From positions 2,356,001 through 2,420,000 of the forward strand of contig OZ241330.1 of the NCBI GenBank assembly GCA_965200045.1: a DNA stretch of 64,000 bases, in the 5' to 3' direction. This document shows, in pieces, positions 33,538 through 41,456 of the stretch (positions within the stretch are counted from its first letter, which is position 1; each line of letters opens with the position of its first letter). A program made the position numbers and the translations under genes. This DNA comes from Bin25 sp026709415. Lineage in GTDB: Bacteria > Bacteroidota > Bacteroidia > Flavobacteriales > Flavobacteriaceae. Below the pieces are notes generated by a model. That model worked only from the letters and a program-made list of their open reading frames with translations. It was not told where the DNA came from and ran no database searches.

Positions 33538-34599
33538 TTGAAAGTGTACTACCTCACTAAATTGTTCCTATCAACAGTCGTTTCTCTATCGATTGTCATA
33601 GTGACTTTATTGATTGAAACACTATTAAACGGTTTCTCAATTCCAGAAAGTTTAAATCAATCTCTAGACTCTCTATTGATCGTATTTTTTATTTCCCTAT
33701 TGATTGTGTTTTTTTTCCTGGAATTTATTGTATTGCGTCTATTACAATATAAATATCCCTCCAATCGATCTAAAAACAACGTTCGGCTAAAAAAACTACC
33801 AAAAAAAATGGAAGGTTTTCTTTTCAAGATTTTTAAATACCAATTTGAAAAAGAACTAGAAAGTCGGATATTCGAAGAACGTGAAAATTATCGCAAAGAA
33901 TTTATTGGTAATGTTTCTCATGAACTAAAAACACCCTTATTCACCATCCAAGGCTACGTATTGACTTTATTAGATGGGGCTCATAAAAAAAAGAAACTGG
34001 CTGAAAAATATCTCGAGCGGACGGCGAAAGGAGTTGATAGGATTATCTCTATTGTTAATGAACTAGATACTATTGCCAAATTTGAAAGTGACACTTTTAC
34101 CCTTGATTTATATCCTTTTGATATTGATCAAATGACCATCAAAGTATTTGAACTCTTTGAAATGGAAGCGAATAAAAAATCCATTGGCTTATTAGTGGAT
34201 AAAGTCGATTTGGATCGAGTACGCGTCTGGGCTGATCAAGAAAAAATACAGCAGGTACTGGTCAATTTAATCAGTAATTCCATTGCATATGGTAAAAAAG
34301 GAGGGCTTACAAAAGTTATTTTCAAACAAGAAAATGAAAATATATTCATTCAAGTCACAGATGATGGACCTGGGATAGATCAAGTTCATTTACCAAGGCT
34401 TTTTGAGCGATTTTATAGAGTGGATCAAACACGAAGTAGAAACAAAGGAGGATCTGGATTAGGCCTTGCTATTGTCAAACACATCATCGAAGCTCACAAT
34501 CAACCAATTGAAGTTGAAAGTAATCACCAACAAGGCACGCAGTTCACTTTTTCCTTACCACTTTATAATCCAGAAATACATATCATCGAACAAGAATAA
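33538..34599 (+). CDS. Sensor histidine kinase (PhoR-like)
   Basis: 353 aa. Two N-terminal membrane helices (about residues 8-28 and 46-68) with almost no periplasmic loop, so it probably senses through the membrane or partners. HisKA with GNVSHELKTPLFTIQGY (His about 128), HATPase_c with N box LVNLISNSIAYGKKGG, G1 TDDGPGID and G2 GGSGLGLAIVKHI. TTG start at 33538. Cognate regulator upstream; trmB follows 12 bases after. Confidence 0.9.
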   Translation: MKVYYLTKLFLSTVVSLSIVIVTLLIETLLNGFSIPESLNQSLDSLLIVFFISLLIVFFFLEFIVLRLLQYKYPSNRSKNNVRLKKLPKKMEGFLFKIFKYQFEKELESRIFEERENYRKEFIGNVSHELKTPLFTIQGYVLTLLDGAHKKKKLAEKYLERTAKGVDRIISIVNELDTIAKFESDTFTLDLYPFDIDQMTIKVFELFEMEANKKSIGLLVDKVDLDRVRVWADQEKIQQVLVNLISNSIAYGKKGGLTKVIFKQENENIFIQVTDDGPGIDQVHLPRLFERFYRVDQTRSRNKGGSGLGLAIVKHIIEAHNQPIEVESNHQQGTQFTFSLPLYNPEIHIIEQE

Positions 34600-34611
34600 T
34601 TTCAATCACGA

Positions 34612-35289
34612 TTGGGTAAAAAAAATAAAAAAAGAAAAATTCAAGAAAATCTAAGCTTTGAAAATCTTCTTCAAGATCCTTTTCCTTGGGACCGTTCTGA
34701 AGCCTATTATTTGAAAGGTCAATGGAACAAACAATACTTTAAAAACTCGTATCCAATTTGGCTAGAGCTAGGATGCGGAAAGGGAGAATACACCCTTTAC
34801 AATGCGATAGAATTTCCTAAAATCAATCATATTGGCATCGATATCAAAGGGACCAGGATTTGGAGAGGGGCTAAAACAGCTAATCAACAACAAATTGATA
34901 ATGTGGCTTTTTTACGTTGTCCTATTCAATACATCGAGCACTATTTTGATGAAAATGAAGTGAATCAACTTTGGATTATTTTTCCTGACCCACAAGACAA
35001 ATATCGTCAAACGAAGCACCGCCTCACTAACAAACGCTTTTTAGATCGATACCTTAAAATCCTCAAACCCAACAATCGAATCTATTTGAAAACCGATAGT
35101 AACTTTCTATTTGGCTATACCTTGGGTGTATTGGAAAACTATCGATGTAAGATTCATCAAGTCATCAACGATGTGCATCAAAGCCAACAGTCACCAGCCT
35201 TTGCCAAAGATGTGGTTACATTTTACGAACGAATTTTTATCAATGAAAATAAATCCATTAAATTCTTGTGCTTTGAATTATTAAAATGA
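34612..35289 (+). CDS. trmB: tRNA (guanine-N7-)-methyltransferase
   Basis: Methylates G46 in the variable loop of tRNAs using SAM. LELGCGKGEYTLYNAIEFP is the SAM-binding motif, then HIGIDIKGTRIWRGA, IFPDPQDKYRQTKHRLT (PDPxxKxxxxKRR-type motif) and YLKTDSNFLF. 225 aa, normal; TTG start with a basic N-terminus (MGKKNKKRKIQENL). Overlaps the next gene by 4 bases. Confidence 0.93.
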   Translation: MGKKNKKRKIQENLSFENLLQDPFPWDRSEAYYLKGQWNKQYFKNSYPIWLELGCGKGEYTLYNAIEFPKINHIGIDIKGTRIWRGAKTANQQQIDNVAFLRCPIQYIEHYFDENEVNQLWIIFPDPQDKYRQTKHRLTNKRFLDRYLKILKPNNRIYLKTDSNFLFGYTLGVLENYRCKIHQVINDVHQSQQSPAFAKDVVTFYERIFINENKSIKFLCFELLK

Positions 35290-35627
35290 GTGTTCATCAA
35301 GGCGATTTTTTTGAAAAGGTGTATCAAGTAGTTAAACGCATTCCTGAAGGCAGGGTATCAACTTATGGGGTTATTGCACGTCTTTTGGGATCACCACAAA
35401 GCGCCCGAGTGGTGGGGTGGGCTTTAAATGCTTCACATAAGTTTTCGGGTATTCCAGCTCATCGAGTGGTCAATCGTAATGGATTACTGACAGGAAAACA
35501 CCACTTCAAAGATTTTGATGAAATGAGACGTTTGTTAAATAATGAAGGAATACAAGTTATCGATGATCAAATTGTGGATTTTGAAAATCTATTATGGGAT
35601 CCATTCAAGGAATCCAATGAATATTAG
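35286..35627 (+). CDS. Alkyltransferase-like protein (MGMT fold without the active Cys)
   Basis: 113 aa matching the DNA-binding domain of O6-alkylguanine-DNA alkyltransferase: VYQVVKRIPEGRVSTYGVIA, SARVVGWALNAS (arginine-finger helix) and SGIPAHRVVNRNGLLTGKHH. The catalytic PCHR motif reads PAHR (residues 57-60), so it cannot accept an alkyl group; such ATL proteins bind alkylated bases and flag them for nucleotide excision repair. Overlaps trmB by ATGA. Confidence 0.88.
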   Translation: MSVHQGDFFEKVYQVVKRIPEGRVSTYGVIARLLGSPQSARVVGWALNASHKFSGIPAHRVVNRNGLLTGKHHFKDFDEMRRLLNNEGIQVIDDQIVDFENLLWDPFKESNEY

Positions 35628-35642
35628 AGGATTGTAATTTCG

Positions 35643-35650
35643 TAAATTTG
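35643..35650 (+). promoter_or_regulatory. Predicted -7 box for mrp
   Basis: TAAATTTG (TAnnTTTG) ends 5 bases before the GTG at 35656; the transcript would be leaderless or nearly so if that start is right. Confidence 0.45.
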
Positions 35651-35655
35651 TCTCA

Positions 35656-36801
35656 GTGGTTAATCTCAAAAAAACGGACATCCTAGAAGCTTTAAAAGAA
35701 ATTAAAGTATCTGGAAATCAGCAAAATATCGTTGAAGCAGGGTATATCAAAAATCTTCAGGTTTTTGGGGATCAAGTGGATATTGATTTATCACTTCCAA
35801 ACCCTACCCTACAGGCTAGAAAAAAAACAGAAGTAGCTATTTTGAAAATAATACACCAAAAAGTGTATGAAAAAGCAAAAATCAACATCAAAGTCCAAGT
35901 GGTGGCTCCTTCAAAACCAACCACCGTTAAATTAAGAGGAAAATCAATTGATGGCATCGATTCTATCATTGCCATTTCTTCTGGCAAAGGTGGCGTAGGA
36001 AAATCAACCATTGCCGCAAATATGGCTGTTACACTGTCTAAAATGGGGCTTCGAGTTGGTCTACTGGATGCCGATATTTATGGCCCCTCTGTTCCGACCA
36101 TGTTCGATTTAGAAGGAGAGCGACCTCTTTCTGTTAGAGTCAATGGAAAAGAAAAAATGGAACCTCTAGAAAATTATGGGGTCAAAATTTTAAGCATTGG
36201 ATTTTTCACTAAACCTAGTCAAGCCATTATTTGGAGAGGTCCCATGGCTTCTAAAGCTCTCCATCAATTAATCTTTGATGCCGCATGGGGAAAACTGGAT
36301 TTTCTTTTAGTAGATTTACCGCCCGGTACAGGAGATATCCATCTGAGTATTGTTCAAGCGATTCCTCTTTCCGGGGCTGTTGTTATCAGCACACCACAAC
36401 ATGTCGCTCTTTCTGATGCACGAAAAGGAATAGCCATGTTTCAACAAGAAAATATATCAGTACCTGTTTTGGGTTTAATTGAAAATATGAGTTATTTCAC
36501 ACCAGAAGAATTACCCGATAACAAATACTATATTTTTGGAATGGGAGGAGCTCAAAAATTAGCAGAAGATAAAAAGGTCCCCTTTTTAGGTCAAGTCCCT
36601 TTGGTTCAAAGTATTCGTGAAGCTTCTGATTTCGGCAGGCCCGCTTCATTACAAGACCAAGGATCGATTGTTGAGTCTTTTAAAAACATTACCCGAAATA
36701 TGGTTCATGAACTATTGAAAAGAAACAAAGATTTACCACCAACCAAAGTGGTCGAAATCACTACGATGACTGGTTGCCAAGCCATAAAAGAAATGCCATG
36801 A
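35656..36801 (+). CDS. Mrp/NBP35-type iron-sulfur carrier ATPase
   Basis: P-loop ATPase assembling or delivering [4Fe-4S] clusters. N-terminal MIP18 (DUF59) domain at residues 1-95, deviant Walker A IAISSGKGGVGKSTIAANM, DADIYGPSVPTMF, LLVDLPPGTGDIHLS and ENMSYFTPEELPDNKYYIFG. The central CxxC found in many Mrp proteins is absent, as is usual in Bacteroidota relatives, while MTGCQAIK ends the protein. 381 aa. Followed with overlap by an Nfu-type scaffold. Confidence 0.92.
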   Translation: MVNLKKTDILEALKEIKVSGNQQNIVEAGYIKNLQVFGDQVDIDLSLPNPTLQARKKTEVAILKIIHQKVYEKAKINIKVQVVAPSKPTTVKLRGKSIDGIDSIIAISSGKGGVGKSTIAANMAVTLSKMGLRVGLLDADIYGPSVPTMFDLEGERPLSVRVNGKEKMEPLENYGVKILSIGFFTKPSQAIIWRGPMASKALHQLIFDAAWGKLDFLLVDLPPGTGDIHLSIVQAIPLSGAVVISTPQHVALSDARKGIAMFQQENISVPVLGLIENMSYFTPEELPDNKYYIFGMGGAQKLAEDKKVPFLGQVPLVQSIREASDFGRPASLQDQGSIVESFKNITRNMVHELLKRNKDLPPTKVVEITTMTGCQAIKEMP

Positions 36802-37037
36802 CTTCAAAAGAAATTAAAGAAAAGGTCAATTTAGCACTCGAAGAAATTCGACCATTTTTGAAGTCTGATGGAGGAGATATCTCTCTTGTGTCCATCATCG
36901 ATAATCGTATTGTTCAAGTGCAACTTCATGGTAATTGTGTGGATTGTACCGTCAATCAGATGACCCTAAAAACCGGTGTCGAAATGACCATTAAACGATA
37001 TGTCCCACAAATTGATAGTGTTCAACAAGTCGAATGA
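36798..37037 (+). CDS. NifU C-terminal-domain (Nfu-type) iron-sulfur scaffold
   Basis: 79 aa from ATG 36798 (MTSKEIKEKVNLALEEIRPF); the TTG at 36774 would only add residues overlapping mrp. Core: KSDGGDISLVSI and the cluster-binding GNCVDCTVNQMTLK with CxxC. Holds a [4Fe-4S] cluster between subunits and passes it on. Overlaps the mrp stop by 4 bases; with mrp and the ferredoxin-NADP reductase it makes an Fe-S/redox operon. Confidence 0.92.
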   Translation: MTSKEIKEKVNLALEEIRPFLKSDGGDISLVSIIDNRIVQVQLHGNCVDCTVNQMTLKTGVEMTIKRYVPQIDSVQQVE

Positions 37038-37046
37038 TAAATTTTC

Positions 37047-38099
37047 ATGATTAAGTCCGATATTCTCATCATCGGCGCTGGACCAGCTGGATTATTTGCG
37101 GTGTTTCAAGCTGGTTTGTTAAAATTAAAATGTCACCTCATAGATTCCCTTGGTATGGTTGGGGGACAGTGCTCTGAGCTTTATCCTAAAAAACCGATTT
37201 ATGATATTCCAGGGTATCCAGAAATAATTTCTCAAGATCTAATTGATAAGTTAATGGAACAAATTCAACCATTTGAACCTGGGTTTTCATTGGGTCAAGG
37301 GGCTGAAAGATTAACTAAAACAACCCATGGAGAATTCATCATCACGACTAATAAAGGGATACAACATCGCGCGCCAGTCGTTATCATTGCAGGCGGCTTG
37401 GGTTCATTTCAGCCAAGAAAACCCTCTATAGAGTCGATTGCCTTCTATGAAGGCAATGGGATTGACTATTTCATTTCAAATCCAGAAAAATATCGTAATA
37501 AACGCATAGTCATTGCCGGGGGGGGAGACTCTGCCTTGGATTGGACTATCTTCCTTTCCAAAGTCGCCAAAGAATTGGTATTGGTTCATCGAAGAAATGA
37601 ATTTAGAGGGGCTTTAGAATCGGTCAATCAAGTACAGCTTCTAAAAGACCAAAAGAAAATAGAATTGATTACTCCGGGACAAGTGATTGAACTCAATGGG
37701 CTAAAAAGACTCGATTCTCTGACCATCAATCACAATGGTGTTTTATTGACCAAAAAAGTAGACTTTTTTATTCCTTTATTTGGTCAAATTCCAAAGTTAG
37801 GTCCCATCATAAAATGGGGATTAGAAACCAAAGGCAATGCAATTGTTGTGGATAATTCACTAGACTATCAAACCAATATCGAGGGGATCTATGCCATCGG
37901 CGATGTCAATACCTATCCTGGAAAATTAAAACTGATTTTATGCGGTTTCCATGAAGCAGCTATCGCTTGTCATAGTGCTTTTAAGAAAATTCATCCCAGT
38001 AAAAACAACACATTAAGATATACCACTGTGACAGGAGTTCAAGGATTTGATGGCACTCAAAGAATGGCGAAACCATCGGTAGTGAAAAAAATTGAATAA
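37047..38099 (+). CDS. Ferredoxin-NADP reductase, thioredoxin-reductase-like
   Basis: FAD enzyme moving electrons between NADPH and ferredoxin or flavodoxin. FAD motif ILIIGAGPAGLFAVFQAG, then LIDSLGMVGGQCSELYPKKP (no CxxC thiol pair, which separates it from thioredoxin reductase), NADPH motif IVIAGGGDSALDWTIFL with VHRRNEFRGA, and C-terminal GIYAIGDVNTYPGKLKLILC. 350 aa, normal. Nine bases after the Nfu gene. Confidence 0.93.
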   Translation: MIKSDILIIGAGPAGLFAVFQAGLLKLKCHLIDSLGMVGGQCSELYPKKPIYDIPGYPEIISQDLIDKLMEQIQPFEPGFSLGQGAERLTKTTHGEFIITTNKGIQHRAPVVIIAGGLGSFQPRKPSIESIAFYEGNGIDYFISNPEKYRNKRIVIAGGGDSALDWTIFLSKVAKELVLVHRRNEFRGALESVNQVQLLKDQKKIELITPGQVIELNGLKRLDSLTINHNGVLLTKKVDFFIPLFGQIPKLGPIIKWGLETKGNAIVVDNSLDYQTNIEGIYAIGDVNTYPGKLKLILCGFHEAAIACHSAFKKIHPSKNNTLRYTTVTGVQGFDGTQRMAKPSVVKKIE

Positions 38100-38188
38100 C
38101 GCTGCGTTTTGTGATGATGACTTGTTATTTGTAAAACCCATTTTACGGATAAATCCATCGACAAGTTCATCGATCTGACGAAAAAAAT

Positions 38189-38211
38189 GGGAAACTATAT
38201 ACCAAAGTGGT
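38189..38211 (+). repeat. Left terminal inverted repeat of the AbiEii cassette
   Basis: GGGAAACTATATACC then AAAGTGGT; matches the right end at 39693-39714 on the opposite strand except for a one-base length difference. Preceded by target duplication AAAAAAAT. Confidence 0.8.
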
Positions 38212-38295
38212 AGAAGCTACTTAAAAATAGTTGAATTTGATAGTTTACATCTCATTTATTTTTCGTCAATGACTGAAATTTAAATAGTTATTAAG

Positions 38296-38472
38296 ATGAA
38301 TTTGATGAAGGTCTTAACATTGTTCGGCACGGAAGAAAAAGCGAAATAATGGTTGATAAAGAAACTGTGGAATAACCAAATCCAATGCCCGAAATGTCAA
38401 TCTTGCAACATTCAATGTGGCACAAAACATCCAACCATGGAATATCGTTGTCGTGATCACCCTTTTCATTAA
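38296..38472 (+). pseudogene. IS1595-family transposase, N-terminal zinc-ribbon fragment
   Basis: ATG 38296 gives MNLMKVLTLFGTEEKAK, an in-frame TAA (38347-38349), then WLIKKLWNNQIQCPKCQSCN and TMEYRCRDHPF. This is the IS1595 N-terminus: a helix with FxxEEKAxxW followed by a CPxC...YRC zinc ribbon. The DDE domain is missing: the frame ends at 38472, where the convergent AbiEii-like gene stops (38469). The remnant starts about 107 bases from the cassette terminus, the usual place for a transposase start. Confidence 0.8.
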
Positions 38473-39308
38473 AGATAAAGACCATGATCTTTTTTGGTTC
38501 GTTCTTCGATGCGTTGGGTTAATTGATCGATCGTTTTTGCATAGATCTTTTCTAATCCTATTTCATAGAGATAGGATAAAACTTTGACATCCCAACTCGC
38601 TTCGGCATGAGGCCAATGAAGTCCTTGAATGGCATGAATTTCTTCGACTTCAAAAAAGCCTCGATCATAATCTGACTTTATATTTTCAATAAAATGTAAT
38701 CGACTGGGATTTTGAAGTAACGTCTCTTTTGGGAGACATCCAAAAAGAAGAGAATAATCTTGAATGTTATGGATTTGGTCCATTCTTTGAAGTCGTTCCA
38801 TGAGATCAACGAGAGGGATTTTATCAGTGATGGTATCTAAATCATAAATATCTTTTTTACTCCCTCGTTGGTTAGCACTCATCAATTTTAAAACACCAAT
38901 ATCTTCTAAAGATAGCATTTGAATTTCGCTTTCTTGTTGAAAAGAATCCAGAAGAGGTGTGTTTTGAAGTAAATCAATTTTGGAATAAGTGCCATCTTGA
39001 TGGATTTGAATTCGATAAGATTTTAAATGTTCTACAGGGTTTTTAGAAATGCAAATAGCTATCGAATCAGCACCATAAAAATGATGAAGTTCTTTTTGAA
39101 TCGTAGAATACATTTTTTCATCAATGATCTGTTTCGTGAATAAATCAATATCATACGATTGCCGATGTTGGTATCGTATGGCTAAGCTGGTGCCTCCTCC
39201 TAAACCAAAATGTTGAAAACAAGAAAATCTTTGTAATTCTTGAATGGTTTGGATTAAAAAATCACTGACCGAACGTACCATGCCATGTTTCGAAAGGAGA
39301 TAAACCAT
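38469..39308 (-). CDS. AbiEii/AbiGii-type nucleotidyltransferase toxin
   Basis: 279-aa member of the nucleotidyltransferase family that includes the AbiEii abortive-infection toxin. FGLGGGTSLAIRYQHRQSYD followed by IDLF holds the GG[ST] and DxD metal-binding residues. IGVLKLMSANQRGSKKDIYD and the following acidic segment are the usual helper motif. Such toxins add nucleotides to RNA or tRNA, or act through GTP, to stop growth. The start could be 39308 or the ATG at 39281 (MVRSVSDFLIQTIQELQRFS). Overlaps the upstream partner gene. Cargo of an IS1595-like cassette. Confidence 0.85.
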   Translation of the reverse strand: MVYLLSKHGMVRSVSDFLIQTIQELQRFSCFQHFGLGGGTSLAIRYQHRQSYDIDLFTKQIIDEKMYSTIQKELHHFYGADSIAICISKNPVEHLKSYRIQIHQDGTYSKIDLLQNTPLLDSFQQESEIQMLSLEDIGVLKLMSANQRGSKKDIYDLDTITDKIPLVDLMERLQRMDQIHNIQDYSLLFGCLPKETLLQNPSRLHFIENIKSDYDRGFFEVEEIHAIQGLHWPHAEASWDVKVLSYLYEIGLEKIYAKTIDQLTQRIEERTKKDHGLYL

Positions 39309-39600
39309 ATCGCTTTGCCGTCAATGAAAAGATATGGGGAAATAACCATACTTTGGTGTTTTGAAGACAATAGATGATGGTATCTTTTGGATAATAGGTT
39401 TCTAAACGAGTCATGTCTTGATCAAAAGAGGATGTCGTCGTCATGTATAAATGACGGGGAATGATGAAGTATTGATGTTTCTTCACATTTAATGTGGTGA
39501 CATCTCGATCCCAGAAACCCACTCGCCGAACCCCTTTGGGGTCAGACCATAATGGATGTTGGTATTTTTCTGGTAAAAGCACGGCATATTTCCGTCTCAA
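39262..39600 (-). CDS. DUF6922-like antitoxin partner of the AbiEii-type toxin
   Basis: Up to 112 aa encoded directly upstream of and overlapping the toxin gene, as in AbiEii/DUF6922 pairs. FWDRDVTTLNVKKHQYFIIP is the characteristic N-terminal pattern and a helical C-terminus follows (TIIYCLQNTKVWLFPHIFSL). The TTG at 39600 sits in a TACCTTTG sequence resembling a -7 box, so a downstream start such as GTG 39582 may be the real one. Probable antitoxin by position; not proven. Confidence 0.65.
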   Translation of the reverse strand: MRRKYAVLLPEKYQHPLWSDPKGVRRVGFWDRDVTTLNVKKHQYFIIPRHLYMTTTSSFDQDMTRLETYYPKDTIIYCLQNTKVWLFPHIFSLTAKRYGLSPFETWHGTFGQ

Positions 39601-39692
39601 AGGTATTAAAAAAAGTCTCTGAAATCCATCTCAAAATTATTTTGTAGATGCTATGACAAGTTGAGATCAAGATATTAGAAAGATAAGTTATG

Positions 39693-39714
39693 GCCACTTT
39701 GGTATATAATTCCC
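39693..39714 (-). repeat. Right terminal inverted repeat of the AbiEii cassette
   Basis: On the minus strand GGGAATTATATACC then AAAGTGGC. The first 14 bases are nearly identical to the methyltransferase cassette end (GGGATTATATAC). Followed by the second AAAAAAAT at 39715-39722. Confidence 0.8.
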
Positions 39715-39833
39715 AAAAAAATTATTATCCCCCTTCATCATTTCCAACGAAAAGACTATATAGCAATTATATGAGCCGAATCATTGCTTTATTCCAATCA
39801 AATATTGATTATTTTTGAGCCGATTAAGATGTT

Positions 39834-40934
39834 ATGATCTATAATTGGCAACAACCAGACTGGACAGATTTTAAATACAACATATCAGAAGTCATGACGA
39901 TAATTTATGACTTTATCGCATTGGCTGGAAAAGTTTCCGGCGTATTTGATTGTCTTACAAAACAAGATAAGGATAAAATCACGATTGATTTTTTAGTGAA
40001 TGAAACCATCAAAACTTCAGAAATTGAAGGGGAGTATTTGCATAGAGAAAGTGTTACAAATGCTGTTCGAAGAAATTTGGGTTTTACAGTAGACAACCTA
40101 TTAATTGTAGACCCGTCAGCAGAAGGGATGGCCAATATGCTGGTTCATGTTCGCGAAAAATTCACAGAACCATTATCAGAAAACATGTTGTTTGATTGGC
40201 ACAAAGAGATGATGCGTGGAAACAAAGAAAACATGACCATTGGAAATTGGCGTACCCATAAAGAACCCATGCAAATAATATCAGGACCCGTAGGAAGAGA
40301 AAAAGTCCACTTCGAAGCGCCCTCTTCTAAAGATGTCCCTGTTGAGATGAATAGATTCATAGAGTGGTTTAATAAATCTGAAAAGACGATAACAACTCCT
40401 TTAGTTCGATCTGGGATCTCTCATCTCTATTTTGAATCTATCCATCCATTTCAAGATGGGAATGGGCGGATTGGGCGAGCCATTTCTGATAAGGCTATTT
40501 CGCAATATTTAGGATATCCGGTACTCTTTAATTTATCAAAAACCATCGAAAGGAAGCGTGATGAATATTACAACAACCTGAATATTTCTTCCAAAACCAA
40601 TGATATTTCTCAATGGTTGAAATATTTCATAAAAGCAGTGTATCAATCTCAAGTTGAGGCTCAACAAGAAATTGAGTTTGTTTTAAAGAAAACTCAGTTT
40701 TTTGATAAGTGGCAAAAGAAGTTAAATCATAGACAGATCAAGGTTATCAAGCGAATGTTTCAAGAAGGACCTGAGGGATTTGAGGGGGGCATGAGTGCCA
40801 AAAAATATATGAGGATTACGAAAACTTCAAACGCTACGGCGACAAGAGATTTGCAAGATTTAAAAAGAAAAGGGATTTTTCAATCGATTGGTGGAGGGCG
40901 GAACACAAGATATAGTCTGTTACAAAACCAGTGA
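39834..40934 (+). CDS. Fic family protein with N-terminal DUF4172-type domain
   Basis: 366 aa, ATG 39834. The N-terminal domain carries the class II inhibitory motif (S/T)xxxE(G/N) in IKTSEIEGEYLHRES, which blocks the ATP site until relieved. The Fic core contains IHPFQDGNGRIGRAISDKAI, the complete active-site motif. A C-terminal winged-helix segment (MRITKTSNATATRDLQDLKR) may bind DNA and autoregulate. Probable AMP-transferase with unknown target. It lies 111 bases beyond the AbiEii cassette. Confidence 0.88.
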   Translation: MIYNWQQPDWTDFKYNISEVMTIIYDFIALAGKVSGVFDCLTKQDKDKITIDFLVNETIKTSEIEGEYLHRESVTNAVRRNLGFTVDNLLIVDPSAEGMANMLVHVREKFTEPLSENMLFDWHKEMMRGNKENMTIGNWRTHKEPMQIISGPVGREKVHFEAPSSKDVPVEMNRFIEWFNKSEKTITTPLVRSGISHLYFESIHPFQDGNGRIGRAISDKAISQYLGYPVLFNLSKTIERKRDEYYNNLNISSKTNDISQWLKYFIKAVYQSQVEAQQEIEFVLKKTQFFDKWQKKLNHRQIKVIKRMFQEGPEGFEGGMSAKKYMRITKTSNATATRDLQDLKRKGIFQSIGGGRNTRYSLLQNQ

Positions 40935-41155
40935 GTATTTAAACGAATTCTTGACTTCAACGTTCAAACTCCTTCTGAGTCACAACTAATTCTGATTCAG
41001 CCTCGTTTTCTACGGTTTTTCCGATTGGTTGTACCGCCGCTTGCAAGGAACCGACAACACCATATCCAACGCTCACCATGAACTTTTGAGTCGGTAATAT
41101 TTTTTATATATTTTGTTGATATACAGTATTTTATATCGATAAAATGTCGTCTCTT
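40935..41155. other. Intergenic stretch with a short coding-like remnant
   Basis: On the minus strand 40957-41079 encodes a 40-codon frame (MVSVGYGVVGSLQAAVQPIG) that ends in a stop but lacks any recognisable domain; probably a remnant. An AT-rich run (41096-41145) separates it from the IS debris at 41156. Confidence 0.3.
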
Positions 41156-41401
41156 TCAAGATGAAAAAGCATCTTCAACACCAAAATGCCCCTTTTTAAG
41201 CTATTTTAGAAAGGCATTCCTTGAAACGAAGACTCACGAGATCGTTCAACGAATCGATGAATTCTCTTTATAGACCGTGACAAAACATCCTCCATTTGAC
41301 CAAGGAGAGATAGAATGCCAATGAATACGGGCATTGGCAAAAAAGGATCTCAGAAAAAAGTAGTTATTTTACGGCGCATTTAAACCGTGAAAATCGGTGA
41401 T
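41156..41401. mobile_element. Solo end of the 2.1-kb IS (right-end remnant)
   Basis: About 246 bases closely resemble the right end of the IS at 53598-55675 (positions about 55431-55675), including AAGATGAAAAA, the block CATTCCTTGAAACG, the GAATACGGGCAT hairpin and the terminal GTGAAAATCGGTGAT (41387-41401). No transposase coding sequence remains here. Probably left by deletion of a longer copy. Confidence 0.75.
41316..41339 (+). other. Conserved hairpin in an IS end (copy 1)
   Basis: TGCCAATG, loop AATACGGG, CATTGGCA: an 8-bp perfect stem. The homologous hairpin at 55590-55613 differs at one base pair by a compensated change (C-G here, T-A there), suggesting that the fold is selected. Confidence 0.6.
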
Positions 41402-41456
41402 AATGGTAGAACCTTTTTTTACGCTATGTAATCATTTTAAAATGGACAGTTTTTAT

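Larger units (their letters stand above)
38189..39714. mobile_element. IS1595-derived cassette carrying an AbiEii-type toxin-antitoxin pair
   Basis: A 1526-bp segment with inverted ends: GGGAAACTATATACCAAAG at 38189-38207 and, on the other strand at 39696-39714, GGGAATTATATACCAAAG. A perfect 8-bp direct repeat, AAAAAAAT, flanks it at 38181-38188 and 39715-39722. Inside are a 58-codon remnant of an IS1595 transposase N-terminus (38296-38472) and a minus-strand pair of genes (DUF6922-like and AbiEii-like). The termini match those of the methyltransferase cassette at 10961-12470. The interpretation is that an IS1595-type element lost most of its transposase and gained toxin-antitoxin cargo. Confidence 0.85.
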
